A program made the position numbers and the translations under genes. From JAXMCI01 sp046349435 (GTDB lineage: Bacteria > Pseudomonadota > Alphaproteobacteria > Dongiales > Dongiaceae), in assembly GCA_046349435.1 (NCBI GenBank), contig JAXMCI010000032.1, forward strand, positions 1-64,000: a DNA stretch of 64,000 nt. Direction: 5' to 3'. Below are positions 36,330-43,733 of the stretch, piece by piece. Under the pieces are notes generated by a model. That model worked only from the letters and a program-made list of their open reading frames with translations, had not been told where the DNA came from and made no database searches. The stretch's first letter is position 1, and each line of letters starts with the position of its first letter.

Positions 36330-36896
36330 ATGAAGATCAACGGCAACGCCGTTCGTCCGGGCTACATCATCGAGCATGCCGGCCGGCTGTGGCGGGCGGT
36401 GCGCATCATGCACACCCAGCCGGGCAAGGGCGGCGCCTATCTCCAGGTCGAGCTCAAGGACGTCCGGGACGGGACCAAGCTGAACGAGCGCTTCCGCTCC
36501 AGCGAGACGGTCGAGCGGGTCTGGCTGGAGGGCAGGCCGCACCAGTTCCTCTACCAGGACGGCGACGGCTACGCCTTCATGGACGCCGAGAGCTTCGAGC
36601 AGGTGACGCTGCCGGCCGACATGATCGGCGAGCCGGCGGCCTTCCTGGCCGAGGGCATGGTGGTCAAGGTGGTCAGCCACGAAGGCCAGCCGATCGGCGT
36701 CGAGCTGCCCGACACGGTGGTGATGCGGCTGGTCGAGGCCGATCCGGTGGTCAAGGGCCAGACCGCCGCCAGCTCCTACAAGCCGGCCAAGCTCGAGAAC
36801 GGCGTGCGCACCCTGGTGCCGCCGCATGTCGAGGCCGGCACCCGCGTCGTCGTCAACACCGCCGACGGCAGCTACGTCGAACGCGCCAAGGACTGA
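36330..36896 (+). CDS. efp: translation elongation factor P
   Basis: A 188-residue three-domain factor that relieves ribosome stalling at polyproline. The N-terminal KOW-like domain has PGKGGAY with K33 at the position modified in E. coli EF-P; two OB domains follow, ending TRVVVNTADGSYVERAKD. No epmA or epmB genes are seen here. Several proteins in this window (TolA, the OmpA-like protein) are very proline-rich and would need EF-P. Confidence 0.96.
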   Translation: MKINGNAVRPGYIIEHAGRLWRAVRIMHTQPGKGGAYLQVELKDVRDGTKLNERFRSSETVERVWLEGRPHQFLYQDGDGYAFMDAESFEQVTLPADMIGEPAAFLAEGMVVKVVSHEGQPIGVELPDTVVMRLVEADPVVKGQTAASSYKPAKLENGVRTLVPPHVEAGTRVVVNTADGSYVERAKD

Positions 36897-36906
36897 GCCC
36901 CCCGCC

Positions 36907-37728
36907 ATGCCCGTCCGCTCCCCGCTGATCAACGTCATGATGAAGGCCGCCGACAAGGCGGCGCGCGGGCTGAGGCGCGATTTCGGCGAGGTCGAGCAGC
37001 TGCAGGTCTCGCTCAAGGGCCCGGCCGACTTCGTCTCCAACGCCGACCTCAAGGCGGAGCGCACGCTGCGCGCCGAGCTGACCAGGGCGCGGCCGGGCTA
37101 CGGCCTGCTGATGGAGGAATCGGGCGTCGTCGCGGGCGAGGACCCGCGCCACCGCTGGATCGTCGACCCGCTCGACGGGACCAGCAACTTCCTGCACGGG
37201 CTGCCGCATTTCGCCATCTCGATCGCGCTGGAGCAGGACGGCGAGATCGTCGCCGGGCTGGTGCAGGACCCGATCAAGGACGAGATCTTCTGGGCCGAGA
37301 AGGGCGGCGGCGCCTTCCTCAACGACCGCCGGCTGCGCGTCTCCGGCCGCCGCCGCCTCAACGAGGCGCTGCTCGGCACCGGCATGCCGTTCAGCGGCCA
37401 CGGCGACCGCGCCGCCTATCTCGGCGAGCTCGATGCCGCCATGGCGGCGACCGCCGGGGTGCGGCGCTGGGGCGCGGCGGCGCTCGACCTCGCCTATGTC
37501 GCGGCCGGGCGGTTCGACGCCTTCTGGGAGAGCGGGCTTTCCGCCTGGGACATCGCCGCCGGCATCCTGCTGGTGCGCGAGGCGGGCGGCTACGTCACCG
37601 AGCTCGATGGCGGGCGCGACATGCTGGCGAGCGGCAACGTGCTCGCCGCCAACGATCATCTGCACGGCGAGATCGCCCGGCTGCTCGCCCGCGGCGCTCC
37701 CGCCGCGGCCCCCGCGGCGGCGCGCTGA
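36907..37728 (+). CDS. suhB: inositol monophosphatase family protein
   Basis: A 273-residue magnesium-dependent phosphatase. MEESG and WIVDPLDGTSNFLHGLPHFAISIAL hold the metal-binding acids, and LSAWDIAAGILLVREAGG gives the C-terminal site. It hydrolyses inositol-1-phosphate or related sugar phosphates; SuhB also takes part in rRNA transcription in E. coli. It starts 10 bp after efp, a usual alphaproteobacterial pairing. Confidence 0.93.
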   Translation: MPVRSPLINVMMKAADKAARGLRRDFGEVEQLQVSLKGPADFVSNADLKAERTLRAELTRARPGYGLLMEESGVVAGEDPRHRWIVDPLDGTSNFLHGLPHFAISIALEQDGEIVAGLVQDPIKDEIFWAEKGGGAFLNDRRLRVSGRRRLNEALLGTGMPFSGHGDRAAYLGELDAAMAATAGVRRWGAAALDLAYVAAGRFDAFWESGLSAWDIAAGILLVREAGGYVTELDGGRDMLASGNVLAANDHLHGEIARLLARGAPAAAPAAAR

Positions 37729-37776
37729 CAAAGGGTGGAAATCATGACGGCGCGGGCACTTCGCGGGCGAAGCGGG

Positions 37777-37806
37777 TTGTTTGGATTGTCTCGCTTGGAC
37801 TATAGT
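37777..37806 (+). promoter_or_regulatory. predicted promoter of the OmpA/MotA/MotB-like operon
   Basis: TTGTTT and TATAGT are separated by 18 bp in an AT-richer patch, ending 33 bp before the OmpA-like start. Likely the main promoter of the three-gene operon. Prediction from consensus only. Confidence 0.5.
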
Positions 37807-37839
37807 GCCCGCACTTTCCGACAGGTTGGCAGGCGGGGG

Positions 37840-39111
37840 ATGGGAAAGCTTCATCGCGTCGTCACCGCGGCGCCGTACCGTTCGATCCGGGCCGGCTTGA
37901 CGGCCTGCGGCCTGGCGGCCCTGCTGGCCGCGGCGCTGCCGGGCGGCCAGGCCGCCGCCCAGAGCAGCAGCGTGACCGTCGATTACGGCGCGCTCGACGG
38001 CGCGCCCTCCTCGGCCCCGATGCGGCCGCCGGCCTCCTACGGCCCGGCGCCGAGCTACTATCCGACGCCGCTCTCCTCGGGCGCGCCCGGCAGCGCCATG
38101 CCGCAGCCGGGCTGGTACTACTATGCCGGCCCCGGCGGGCCGGGCGGCATGCAGGGGCCGTTCGCGCAGCCGTCGCGCGGCATCCCCGGCAAGGCGACGG
38201 CCACCCGCAGCACCGCCAAGAAGAAGAAGACCGCGACCAGGAAGCCGGCCAGCAAGCCGTCCCAGACCGCGGCAGCCCCGGCGCCGCAGCCGGCCCCGCA
38301 GCCCGAGCCGGCGCCCCAGGCCAGCGACAACGCGGCCCTGACGCCGCCGCCCGAGCCGACCGCGATCACGCCGCCGGCGCCGCTCGAGCCGGTCACGCCG
38401 CCGCCCGTCGCCGGCGCCAGCCAGACGCCGCCCACCGTCGCCGCCGCCCCGTCCGCCTCGCCGACCCCGGAGCCGGCCCCGGCGCCCGCGCCGAGCCGGC
38501 ACCCGCTGCCGCCGAGCCGCCCCGGCCGCCGCCGAGCCGGCCCCGGCCGGCCCGGCGCCCCGGCGCCGCGGAACAGCCGGCCCGCCGGCCGCCGCGCCGA
38601 ACAGCCGGCGGCCAGCGCCGAGCCCGCGCCGGCGCCCGACGGCGGCACGCAGGCCGCGGCGCCGACGCCGCCCCCGGCGCCCGCCGCCGCGGACAGCGGC
38701 GCCGCGCCCGCGGCTCCGCCGGCACCGGCGGCCGACCAGGGCGGCCAGTCGCAGGATGCGGCCCAGACCGCGTCCCTGCCGCCGGCCGCCGCGCCGACCG
38801 GCAACGAGGTGCGCATCGAGTTCCCGGCCGAGTCGGCGGAGATCCCCGAAGCCGCCAAGGCGGTGCTCGACTCCCTGGCGCAGCAGCTCGGCAGCGACGA
38901 GTCGGAGCGCATCCAGCTGCTCGCCTACGCCGCCGGCAGCGACGACAACGCCAGCCGGGCCCGCCGCATGTCGCTGTCGCGGGCGCTCGCCGTGCGCTCC
39001 TACCTGATCGCCAAAGGGGTGCGCAGCACCCGCATGGACGTGCGTGCCCTGGGCAACAACGTCCAGGGCTCGCCGCCGGACCGCGTCGACATCATCCCGC
39101 AGAAATCATGA
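37840..39111 (+). CDS. exported OmpA-like peptidoglycan-binding protein
   Basis: A 423-residue protein with a signal peptide (RAGLTACGLAALLAAALPGGQAAAQ), a long low-complexity middle rich in Pro, Ala and Glu, and a C-terminal OmpA-type domain from about residue 320 (VRIEFPAESAEIPEAAKAVLDSLAQQL; ARRMSLSRALAVRSYLIAKGV). Start ATG 37840 follows a G-rich box; the frame upstream covers the promoter. Between about 38500 and 38600 the linker turns Arg-rich (GRRRAGPGRPG) while AEPAP-type repeats continue in other frames, suggesting paired indels. It precedes a stator-like pair, so it may be the wall-anchored part of that complex. Confidence 0.8.
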   Translation: MGKLHRVVTAAPYRSIRAGLTACGLAALLAAALPGGQAAAQSSSVTVDYGALDGAPSSAPMRPPASYGPAPSYYPTPLSSGAPGSAMPQPGWYYYAGPGGPGGMQGPFAQPSRGIPGKATATRSTAKKKKTATRKPASKPSQTAAAPAPQPAPQPEPAPQASDNAALTPPPEPTAITPPAPLEPVTPPPVAGASQTPPTVAAAPSASPTPEPAPAPAPSRHPLPPSRPGRRRAGPGRPGAPAPRNSRPAGRRAEQPAASAEPAPAPDGGTQAAAPTPPPAPAAADSGAAPAAPPAPAADQGGQSQDAAQTASLPPAAAPTGNEVRIEFPAESAEIPEAAKAVLDSLAQQLGSDESERIQLLAYAAGSDDNASRARRMSLSRALAVRSYLIAKGVRSTRMDVRALGNNVQGSPPDRVDIIPQKS

Positions 39112-39145
39112 CCGGGGCGCGGCGCCGCCGGACCGCGCTCGCCTG

Positions 39146-40927
39146 ATGGACGCCGCGATCATGAGTCGCCCGAACCGCTACGTCTTCCTGATGCTGCTTT
39201 GCATCGTGGCGGTCGCCGGGCTGGCCTACATGCTGCGCGATCGGCTGTTCGAGACCTTCCAGCACAATCCCGGCCTCAATTCCGGCATCCTGGCGGTGCT
39301 CTGCCTCGGCATCCTGTTCGCCTTCTTCCAGGTCTTCCGGCTCTACCCCGAGATCGCCTGGATCGACCAGTACCGGCGCGGCGGCCAGGAGCTGTCGGGC
39401 ACCCGCGCGCCGCGCCTGCTCGGGCCGATGGCGGCCATGCTGGGCGAGCGGCGCGGCCGGCTCAACCTGTCGACCCTGTCGCTGCGCTCGCTGCTCGACG
39501 GCATCAACGCCCGGCTCGCCGAGTCGCACGAGATCTCGCGCTACCTGATCGCCCTGATGGTCTTCCTCGGGCTGCTCGGCACCTTCTGGGGCCTGCTCGG
39601 CACGATCAGCTCGGTCGGCGCCGCGGTCTCCAACCTGTCGGTCGGCACCGGCGATCCGGCGGCGCTGTTCACCCAGCTCAAGAACGGCCTGACCGCGCCG
39701 CTGACCGGCATGGGCACCGCCTTCGGCGCCTCGCTGCTCGGCCTCTCCGGCTCGCTGGTGCTGGGCTTTCTCGACCTGCAGGCCGGCCAGGCGCACAACC
39801 GCTTCTTCAACGAGCTCGAGGACTGGCTGGCCAGCCAGACCCGGCTGACCCCGGCCGGCATCGCCACCGAGGGCGGCGACACCAACGTCCCCGCCTATCT
39901 CCAGGCGCTGCTCGACCAGACCTCCGAGCATCTCGAGCAGCTCAACCACACGCTGGTGGTGAGCGACGAGAGCCGGACGATGACCAACAACCGGCTGGAG
40001 GTGCTGAACGACCGGCTGGAGGCGCTGGTCAACCGCATGACCAACGACCAGCAGACGCTGCTGCGCGTCGCCGAGACCCAGACCGAGCTCAGGCCCTTCC
40101 TCGCCAAGCTGGTCGACGTCGCCGAGCAGGACGGCTTCGGCATCGACGAGACCAGCCGCCGCCACCTGCGCAGCATCGACGACAAGATCGGCCAGCTGCA
40201 GTTCCGCACCGCCGGCCCCGGCGGCGCCGGCGCCATGGTGCCGGCGTCGATGGTCGGCGGCGGCAGCGACCCGGCGCTGGCCCGCCAGATCGTCAGCAGC
40301 TTCGAGGCCTTCAACACCTACCTCGCCAACCACCAGCAGCTGCTGCTGCGGATCAGCGACAGCCAGGCCGACATGGTGCAGTTCGTCGCCCGGCTGGCCG
40401 AGATGGCCGACCGCGGCGGGGTCGGGCTGGACGAGCGCACCCGCCAGCACATCCGCAGCATCGACGGCCAGCTCGGCCGGCTGCAGGAGCAGTCGGTGCC
40501 GGCGCACATCCAGGCGCTGCTGGTGCAGACCGCCGAGAGCCTCGACAACCTGCAGCGCAGCGTGGTCGGCGGCGAGGAGCTGCGCATGCAGAGCGAGCAG
40601 CGCATGGTGCGGCTCAACGAGAGCATGGCGCAGCTTGCCGGCTCGCTGGCCAGCGACCACTCGCCGCTGGCCCGCATCGCCGAGGCGCAGGAGCAGCTGC
40701 GCAGCCTGATCGGCCGGCTCGCCGAGGCGACCGAGCGCGGCGGCGCTGCCGCCGGCGGCGGGCTCGACGAGATGACCCGCCACCACATCCGCAACATCGA
40801 CGCCTATCTCAGCCGCCTGCTCGAGGAGCTCTCCGTCGGCCGCCAGTACACGGTCCAGGAGCTGCGCAACGAGATCAAGATGCTGGCCCGGACGATCACC
40901 GCCATCGCCGAGGAATCGGGACGGTAG
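39146..40927 (+). CDS. MotA/TolQ/ExbB-like protein with long repetitive cytoplasmic tail
   Basis: A 593-residue membrane protein. Helices lie at about 12-30, 45-65, 132-158 and 185-210. ISRYLIALMVFLGLLGTFWGLLGTI and PLTGMGTAFGASLLGLSGSLVLGFLDL are the MotA/TolQ signature regions. The rest (about 245-593) is a predicted helical tail with three ~50-residue repeats ending near 352, 447 and 559, each containing DE-x-x-R-x-H-[IL]-R-x-ID. This exceeds TolQ or MotA in length. It is paired with the MotB-like gene downstream and probably forms a proton-driven stator of unknown purpose. Confidence 0.85.
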   Translation: MDAAIMSRPNRYVFLMLLCIVAVAGLAYMLRDRLFETFQHNPGLNSGILAVLCLGILFAFFQVFRLYPEIAWIDQYRRGGQELSGTRAPRLLGPMAAMLGERRGRLNLSTLSLRSLLDGINARLAESHEISRYLIALMVFLGLLGTFWGLLGTISSVGAAVSNLSVGTGDPAALFTQLKNGLTAPLTGMGTAFGASLLGLSGSLVLGFLDLQAGQAHNRFFNELEDWLASQTRLTPAGIATEGGDTNVPAYLQALLDQTSEHLEQLNHTLVVSDESRTMTNNRLEVLNDRLEALVNRMTNDQQTLLRVAETQTELRPFLAKLVDVAEQDGFGIDETSRRHLRSIDDKIGQLQFRTAGPGGAGAMVPASMVGGGSDPALARQIVSSFEAFNTYLANHQQLLLRISDSQADMVQFVARLAEMADRGGVGLDERTRQHIRSIDGQLGRLQEQSVPAHIQALLVQTAESLDNLQRSVVGGEELRMQSEQRMVRLNESMAQLAGSLASDHSPLARIAEAQEQLRSLIGRLAEATERGGAAAGGGLDEMTRHHIRNIDAYLSRLLEELSVGRQYTVQELRNEIKMLARTITAIAEESGR

Positions 40928-40936
40928 GACGCTCAT

Positions 40937-40972
40937 GCCGGCCTCGTGCTTCGACCGGCTCGGCATGAGGCT
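40937..40972 (+). repeat. dispersed palindromic repeat, copy 3
   Basis: A 36-bp unit starting GCCGGCCTCGTGCTTCGACC and ending GGCATGAGGCT, matching copy 1 at 31 of 36 bases. Two of the differences are compensating changes within the stem, so the RNA or DNA hairpin is preserved. It lies 9 bp after the MotA-like stop, within the 165-bp gap before the MotB-like gene. The rest of the gap holds no other recognised feature. Confidence 0.8.
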
Positions 40973-41092
40973 CTTCGACGCCGCGCCACGCCCCGGCACC
41001 GCACACTGAGCTTGCCGAAGAGGCAGGTCGGCACGGCCGCGCCACCCACATGCCGCATCCCGCGGCGCGGCATTTCGTGCTAAGGAAGCGCC

Positions 41093-42298
41093 ATGGCAGG
41101 ATTGTCGACCGGTCGGCGGGCGCGCTTCGAGCCCTGGCCCGGCTATGTGGACGTGCTCAGCACGCTCCTCATGGTCATCATCTTCGTGCTGATGGTCTTC
41201 GTGATCGCCCAGTTCTTCCTGAGCTCGGCGCTGTCCGGCCGCGACAAGGCGCTCGACCAGCTCAACAAGCAGGTGGCGGAGCTCGCCGACATGCTGGCGC
41301 TGGAGCGGCAGCAGAACGCCGACATGCGGACCAACATCGACGACCTCTCCTCCGAGCTCGCCAAGTCCACCAGCGAGCGCGACGCGCTCAACCAGCGCCT
41401 CACCGTGGTGCTGGGCGAGCTCAACACCGCCAATGCCAAGCTGGCCGACACGAATGCGAAGCTCGGCGCCGCCGCCGGCGCCAAGACCGAGGTCGATGCC
41501 AAGCTGGAGGACGCCTACAAGGTGATCGAGGCCGACAAGGCCAAGATCCAGGCGCTGCTCGGCGACATCGCGGCGCTGCAGAGCCTGCGCGACGAGATGG
41601 CCCAGAAGCTGGCCGCCACCGACGAGAAGGCGAAGGCTGATCTCTCCGCCCAGGCCAAGCTCTCCGAGGAGGCGGCGCTCCGGGTCGAGATCCTCAACCG
41701 GCAGATCCTGGCGCTGCGCCAGCAGCTCGCCGACATCAGCCAGGCGCTGGACATCTCCGAGAGCAAGACCAAGGCGCAGGACGTCACCATCGCCGACCTC
41801 GGCAAGCGGCTGAACGAGGCGCTGGCCAGCAAGGTCGAGGAGCTGGCGCGCTACCGCTCCGAGTTCTTCGGCAAGCTCCGGCAGGTGCTGGGCGACCGCA
41901 GGGACGTCCAGATCGTCGGCGACCGCTTCGTCTTCCAGTCCGAGGTGCTGTTCGACAGCGGCTCGGCCGATCTCGGCGCCGCCGGCCAGGAGCAGCTGGG
42001 CCAGCTCGCCAAGACCCTGCTCGAGATCAGCAAGACGATTCCCGGCGACATCGACTGGGTGCTGCGGATCGACGGCCACACCGACAGCCGGCCGATCAGC
42101 ACGCCGCAGTTCGCCTCGAACTGGGAGCTGTCGGCGGCGCGCGCCATCTCGGTGGTGAAGTACCTGGAGAGCGTCGGCATCCCGGCCGACCGGCTGGCCG
42201 CCGCCGGGTTCGCCGACAACCGGCCGCTCGACAAGGGCACCGACGAGATCGCGCTGCGCCGCAACCGCCGCATCGAGCTGAAGCTCGACCAGCGCTGA
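41093..42298 (+). CDS. MotB-like OmpA-domain protein with coiled coil
   Basis: A 401-residue inner-membrane protein. WPGYVDVLSTLLMVIIFVLMVFVIAQFF is a single helix with D20 in the position of the proton-carrying MotB aspartate. Residues about 50-250 form an extended coiled coil (LNKQVAELADMLALERQQNADM; ILNRQILALRQQLADISQAL). The C-terminal OmpA domain (VLFDSGSADLGAAGQEQLGQL; WVLRIDGHTDSRPI; RRNRRIELKL) binds peptidoglycan. TAAGGAAG precedes the ATG. The helix spans the membrane while the OmpA domain grips the wall, as in MotB, but no flagellar genes are nearby. Confidence 0.88.
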   Translation: MAGLSTGRRARFEPWPGYVDVLSTLLMVIIFVLMVFVIAQFFLSSALSGRDKALDQLNKQVAELADMLALERQQNADMRTNIDDLSSELAKSTSERDALNQRLTVVLGELNTANAKLADTNAKLGAAAGAKTEVDAKLEDAYKVIEADKAKIQALLGDIAALQSLRDEMAQKLAATDEKAKADLSAQAKLSEEAALRVEILNRQILALRQQLADISQALDISESKTKAQDVTIADLGKRLNEALASKVEELARYRSEFFGKLRQVLGDRRDVQIVGDRFVFQSEVLFDSGSADLGAAGQEQLGQLAKTLLEISKTIPGDIDWVLRIDGHTDSRPISTPQFASNWELSAARAISVVKYLESVGIPADRLAAAGFADNRPLDKGTDEIALRRNRRIELKLDQR

Positions 42299-42305
42299 GG
42301 CGGCG

Positions 42306-42731
42306 ATGGGCAGCACGGGCAGGCGGGACGGCTTCGACCGGCCGGCGCTGGCGGCGCTGGTCGAGGCCTTCTACGATTCGGTGCGGCGCGATCCCGGGCT
42401 CGGGCCGATCTTCGAGCAGGCGATCGCCGCCGAGGGCTGGCCGGAGCACCTCGCCCGGCTGACCGATTTCTGGGCCTCGGTGATGCTGGCTTCGGGCGCC
42501 TACAAGGGCAACCCGATGGCCGCCCACCGGCGGCTGATGCCGGCGCTGACCCCGGCGCTGTTCGAGCGCTGGCTGGCGCTGTTCGGCGAGACCGCCGACC
42601 GGCTGTTCATCCCGCCGCTCGCCGCCCAGCTGCGCGCCAGGGCCGAGCGCATCGCCGAGAGCCTGCAGCTCGGCCTGTTCTTCCGGCCGGACGAGCTCGC
42701 CGCCCGCCCGGGCGGGCCGCCGGACCGCTGA
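42306..42731 (+). CDS. group III truncated hemoglobin
   Basis: A 141-residue 2-over-2 globin of the group III (P) type: ALVEAFYDSVRRDPGLGPIFEQAI, then W-x-x-HLARLTDFWASVMLASGAYKGNPMAAHRRL, the last histidine being the probable haem ligand, and FERWLALFGETAD. Such globins bind oxygen or other small ligands; roles are poorly defined. It starts 7 bp after the MotB-like gene and may be co-transcribed. Confidence 0.88.
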   Translation: MGSTGRRDGFDRPALAALVEAFYDSVRRDPGLGPIFEQAIAAEGWPEHLARLTDFWASVMLASGAYKGNPMAAHRRLMPALTPALFERWLALFGETADRLFIPPLAAQLRARAERIAESLQLGLFFRPDELAARPGGPPDR

Positions 42732-42748
42732 GGCGCCCGCGTCGGCGG

Positions 42749-42776
42749 TTGCGCCGCGCCGGCCGCTTCGTATATA
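42749..42776 (+). promoter_or_regulatory. predicted promoter for rpmE
   Basis: TTGCGC and TATATA are 16 bp apart, with the -10 box 28 bp before the L31 start codon. TATATAAC stands out in the GC-rich gap. A strong promoter is expected for a ribosomal-protein gene. Confidence 0.55.
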
Positions 42777-42803
42777 ACCCCGCGTCCCATTCGGAGCCGC
42801 GCC

Positions 42804-43028
42804 ATGAAAGACAAGATTCACCCGGAGTACCACGAGATCAACGTGGTGATGACCGACGGCACCACCTTCAAGACCCGGACCACCTGGGGCAAGGCGGGCG
42901 ACACCCTGCGCCTCGACATCGACCCGAAGTCGCACCCGGCCTGGACGGGCGTCCACCGGCTGAACGACCAGGGCGGCCAGCTGGCCAAGTTCAACAAGCG
43001 CTTCAAGGGCCTCGGCCTCAAGGCATGA
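42804..43028 (+). CDS. rpmE: 50S ribosomal protein L31
   Basis: A 74-residue ribosomal protein: MKDKIHPEYHEINVVMTDGT, TTWGKAGDTLRLDIDPKSHPAWTG and LNDQGGQLAKFNKRFKGLGL. It has no cysteines, so it is the zinc-independent form. Short, monocistronic and driven by its own predicted promoter. A sigma-32-type promoter for the next gene begins shortly after its stop. Confidence 0.96.
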   Translation: MKDKIHPEYHEINVVMTDGTTFKTRTTWGKAGDTLRLDIDPKSHPAWTGVHRLNDQGGQLAKFNKRFKGLGLKA

Positions 43029-43053
43029 CGGCCGGCCGGGCTCGCCCCGGCCC

Positions 43054-43080
43054 CTTGAACGCACAGGTCCAGCCTCCTAT
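43054..43080 (+). promoter_or_regulatory. sigma-32-type promoter of hsp20
   Basis: CTTGAA and CCTCCTAT are separated by 13 bp, close to the heat-shock consensus of CTTGAA and CCCCATNT. It sits 114 bp before the hsp20 start, directly upstream of the ROSE thermometer. RpoH, encoded at 7.6 kb, would use it. Confidence 0.65.
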
Positions 43081-43089
43081 CTGAGGGGT

Positions 43090-43193
43090 GTCGCGGACGC
43101 CGAATACGGGTCCGCGACGGACCGGAGCCAGGCCCCAGCAAGGGGGCGGCTCCTGCTCCGATACCCATGTTGCTCATTGGAGGATATGGACCC
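43090..43193 (+). promoter_or_regulatory. ROSE-family RNA thermometer
   Basis: The hsp20 leader folds into three hairpins: GTCGCGGAC/GTCCGCGAC (43090-43118), GGAGCC...GCCCC/GGGGC...GGCTCC (43124-43153) and the decisive last one at 43166-43188. There CATGTT(G)CTC pairs with GAGGATATG, with G43172 bulged opposite the ribosome-binding site GGAGGA (43179-43184). The UUGCU-to-AGGA pairing with a bulged G is the hallmark of ROSE elements. The helix masks the ribosome site at normal temperature and melts on heat shock. Confidence 0.88.
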
Positions 43194-43649
43194 ATGCGTA
43201 GCTTCGATTTCAGCCCCCTCTACCGCTCCTCGATCGGCTTCGACCGGATGACCCGCCTGCTCGACGCGGCGTCGCGGACCGATGACGGCTCGCTCTCGTA
43301 CCCGCCCTACAACATCGAGACCACCGGCGAGAACGCCTACCGCATCACCATGGCGGTCGCCGGCTTCGGCGAGGATGACGTGACGATCACCCAGCAGGAG
43401 AACTCCCTGGTGATCGGCGGCAAGGGCAAGCCCGAGGAAGGGCGCACCTACCTCTATCGCGGCATCGCCGGCCGCAGCTTCGAGCGCCGGTTCGAGCTTG
43501 CCGACCACGTCAAGGTCGCCGGCGCGAGCCTGGTGAATGGCCTGCTGCATGTCGACCTGGTCCGCGAGATCCCCGAGGCGATGAAGCCCCGGACGATCAA
43601 GGTGGAGCGCAAGGCCGCGGCGCCGTCGCTCGAGGCGAAGGCCGCCTGA
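43194..43649 (+). CDS. Hsp20 small heat-shock protein (IbpA-like)
   Basis: A 151-residue holding chaperone. MRSFDFSPLYRSSIGFDRM is the N-terminal arm of the alphaproteobacterial IbpA class; the alpha-crystallin domain runs from about 40 to 128 (YNIETTGENAYRITMAVAGFGEDDVTIT; GASLVNGLLHVDLVREIPEAMKPRTIKV). It binds unfolding proteins for later refolding. Expression is doubly heat-controlled: a sigma-32-like promoter and a ROSE thermometer that blocks its ribosome site. Confidence 0.95.
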   Translation: MRSFDFSPLYRSSIGFDRMTRLLDAASRTDDGSLSYPPYNIETTGENAYRITMAVAGFGEDDVTITQQENSLVIGGKGKPEEGRTYLYRGIAGRSFERRFELADHVKVAGASLVNGLLHVDLVREIPEAMKPRTIKVERKAAAPSLEAKAA

Positions 43650-43692
43650 GGGCGACCGACCCCGAACGAACCGAACCACGGCAACTGAGACC

Positions 43693-43723
43693 GGGCCGGG
43701 TGGGCAACCACCCGGCCCTTTCT
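43693..43723 (+). terminator. intrinsic terminator of hsp20
   Basis: GGGCCGGGTGG and CCACCCGGCCC form a perfect 11-bp stem closed by a GCAA tetraloop, followed by TTTCTC. It lies 44 bp after the hsp20 stop and just before the convergent hydrolase gene. Confidence 0.85.
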
Positions 43724-43733
43724 CGTTGCGGCA

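Noticed and set aside
37840..42298. Zorya phage-defence system
   Set aside because: A long-tailed MotA-like plus MotB-like pair recalls ZorA/ZorB, but no ZorC, ZorD helicase-nuclease or ZorE is adjacent; the neighbours are efp, suhB, globin and rpmE. Retained only as a hypothesis about distant kinship.
39092..42316. 1074-residue minus-strand open frame over the MotA/MotB-like genes
   Set aside because: It is the antisense shadow of two well-supported genes, with monotonous Gly/Ala/Leu/Asp/Arg composition and no domain.
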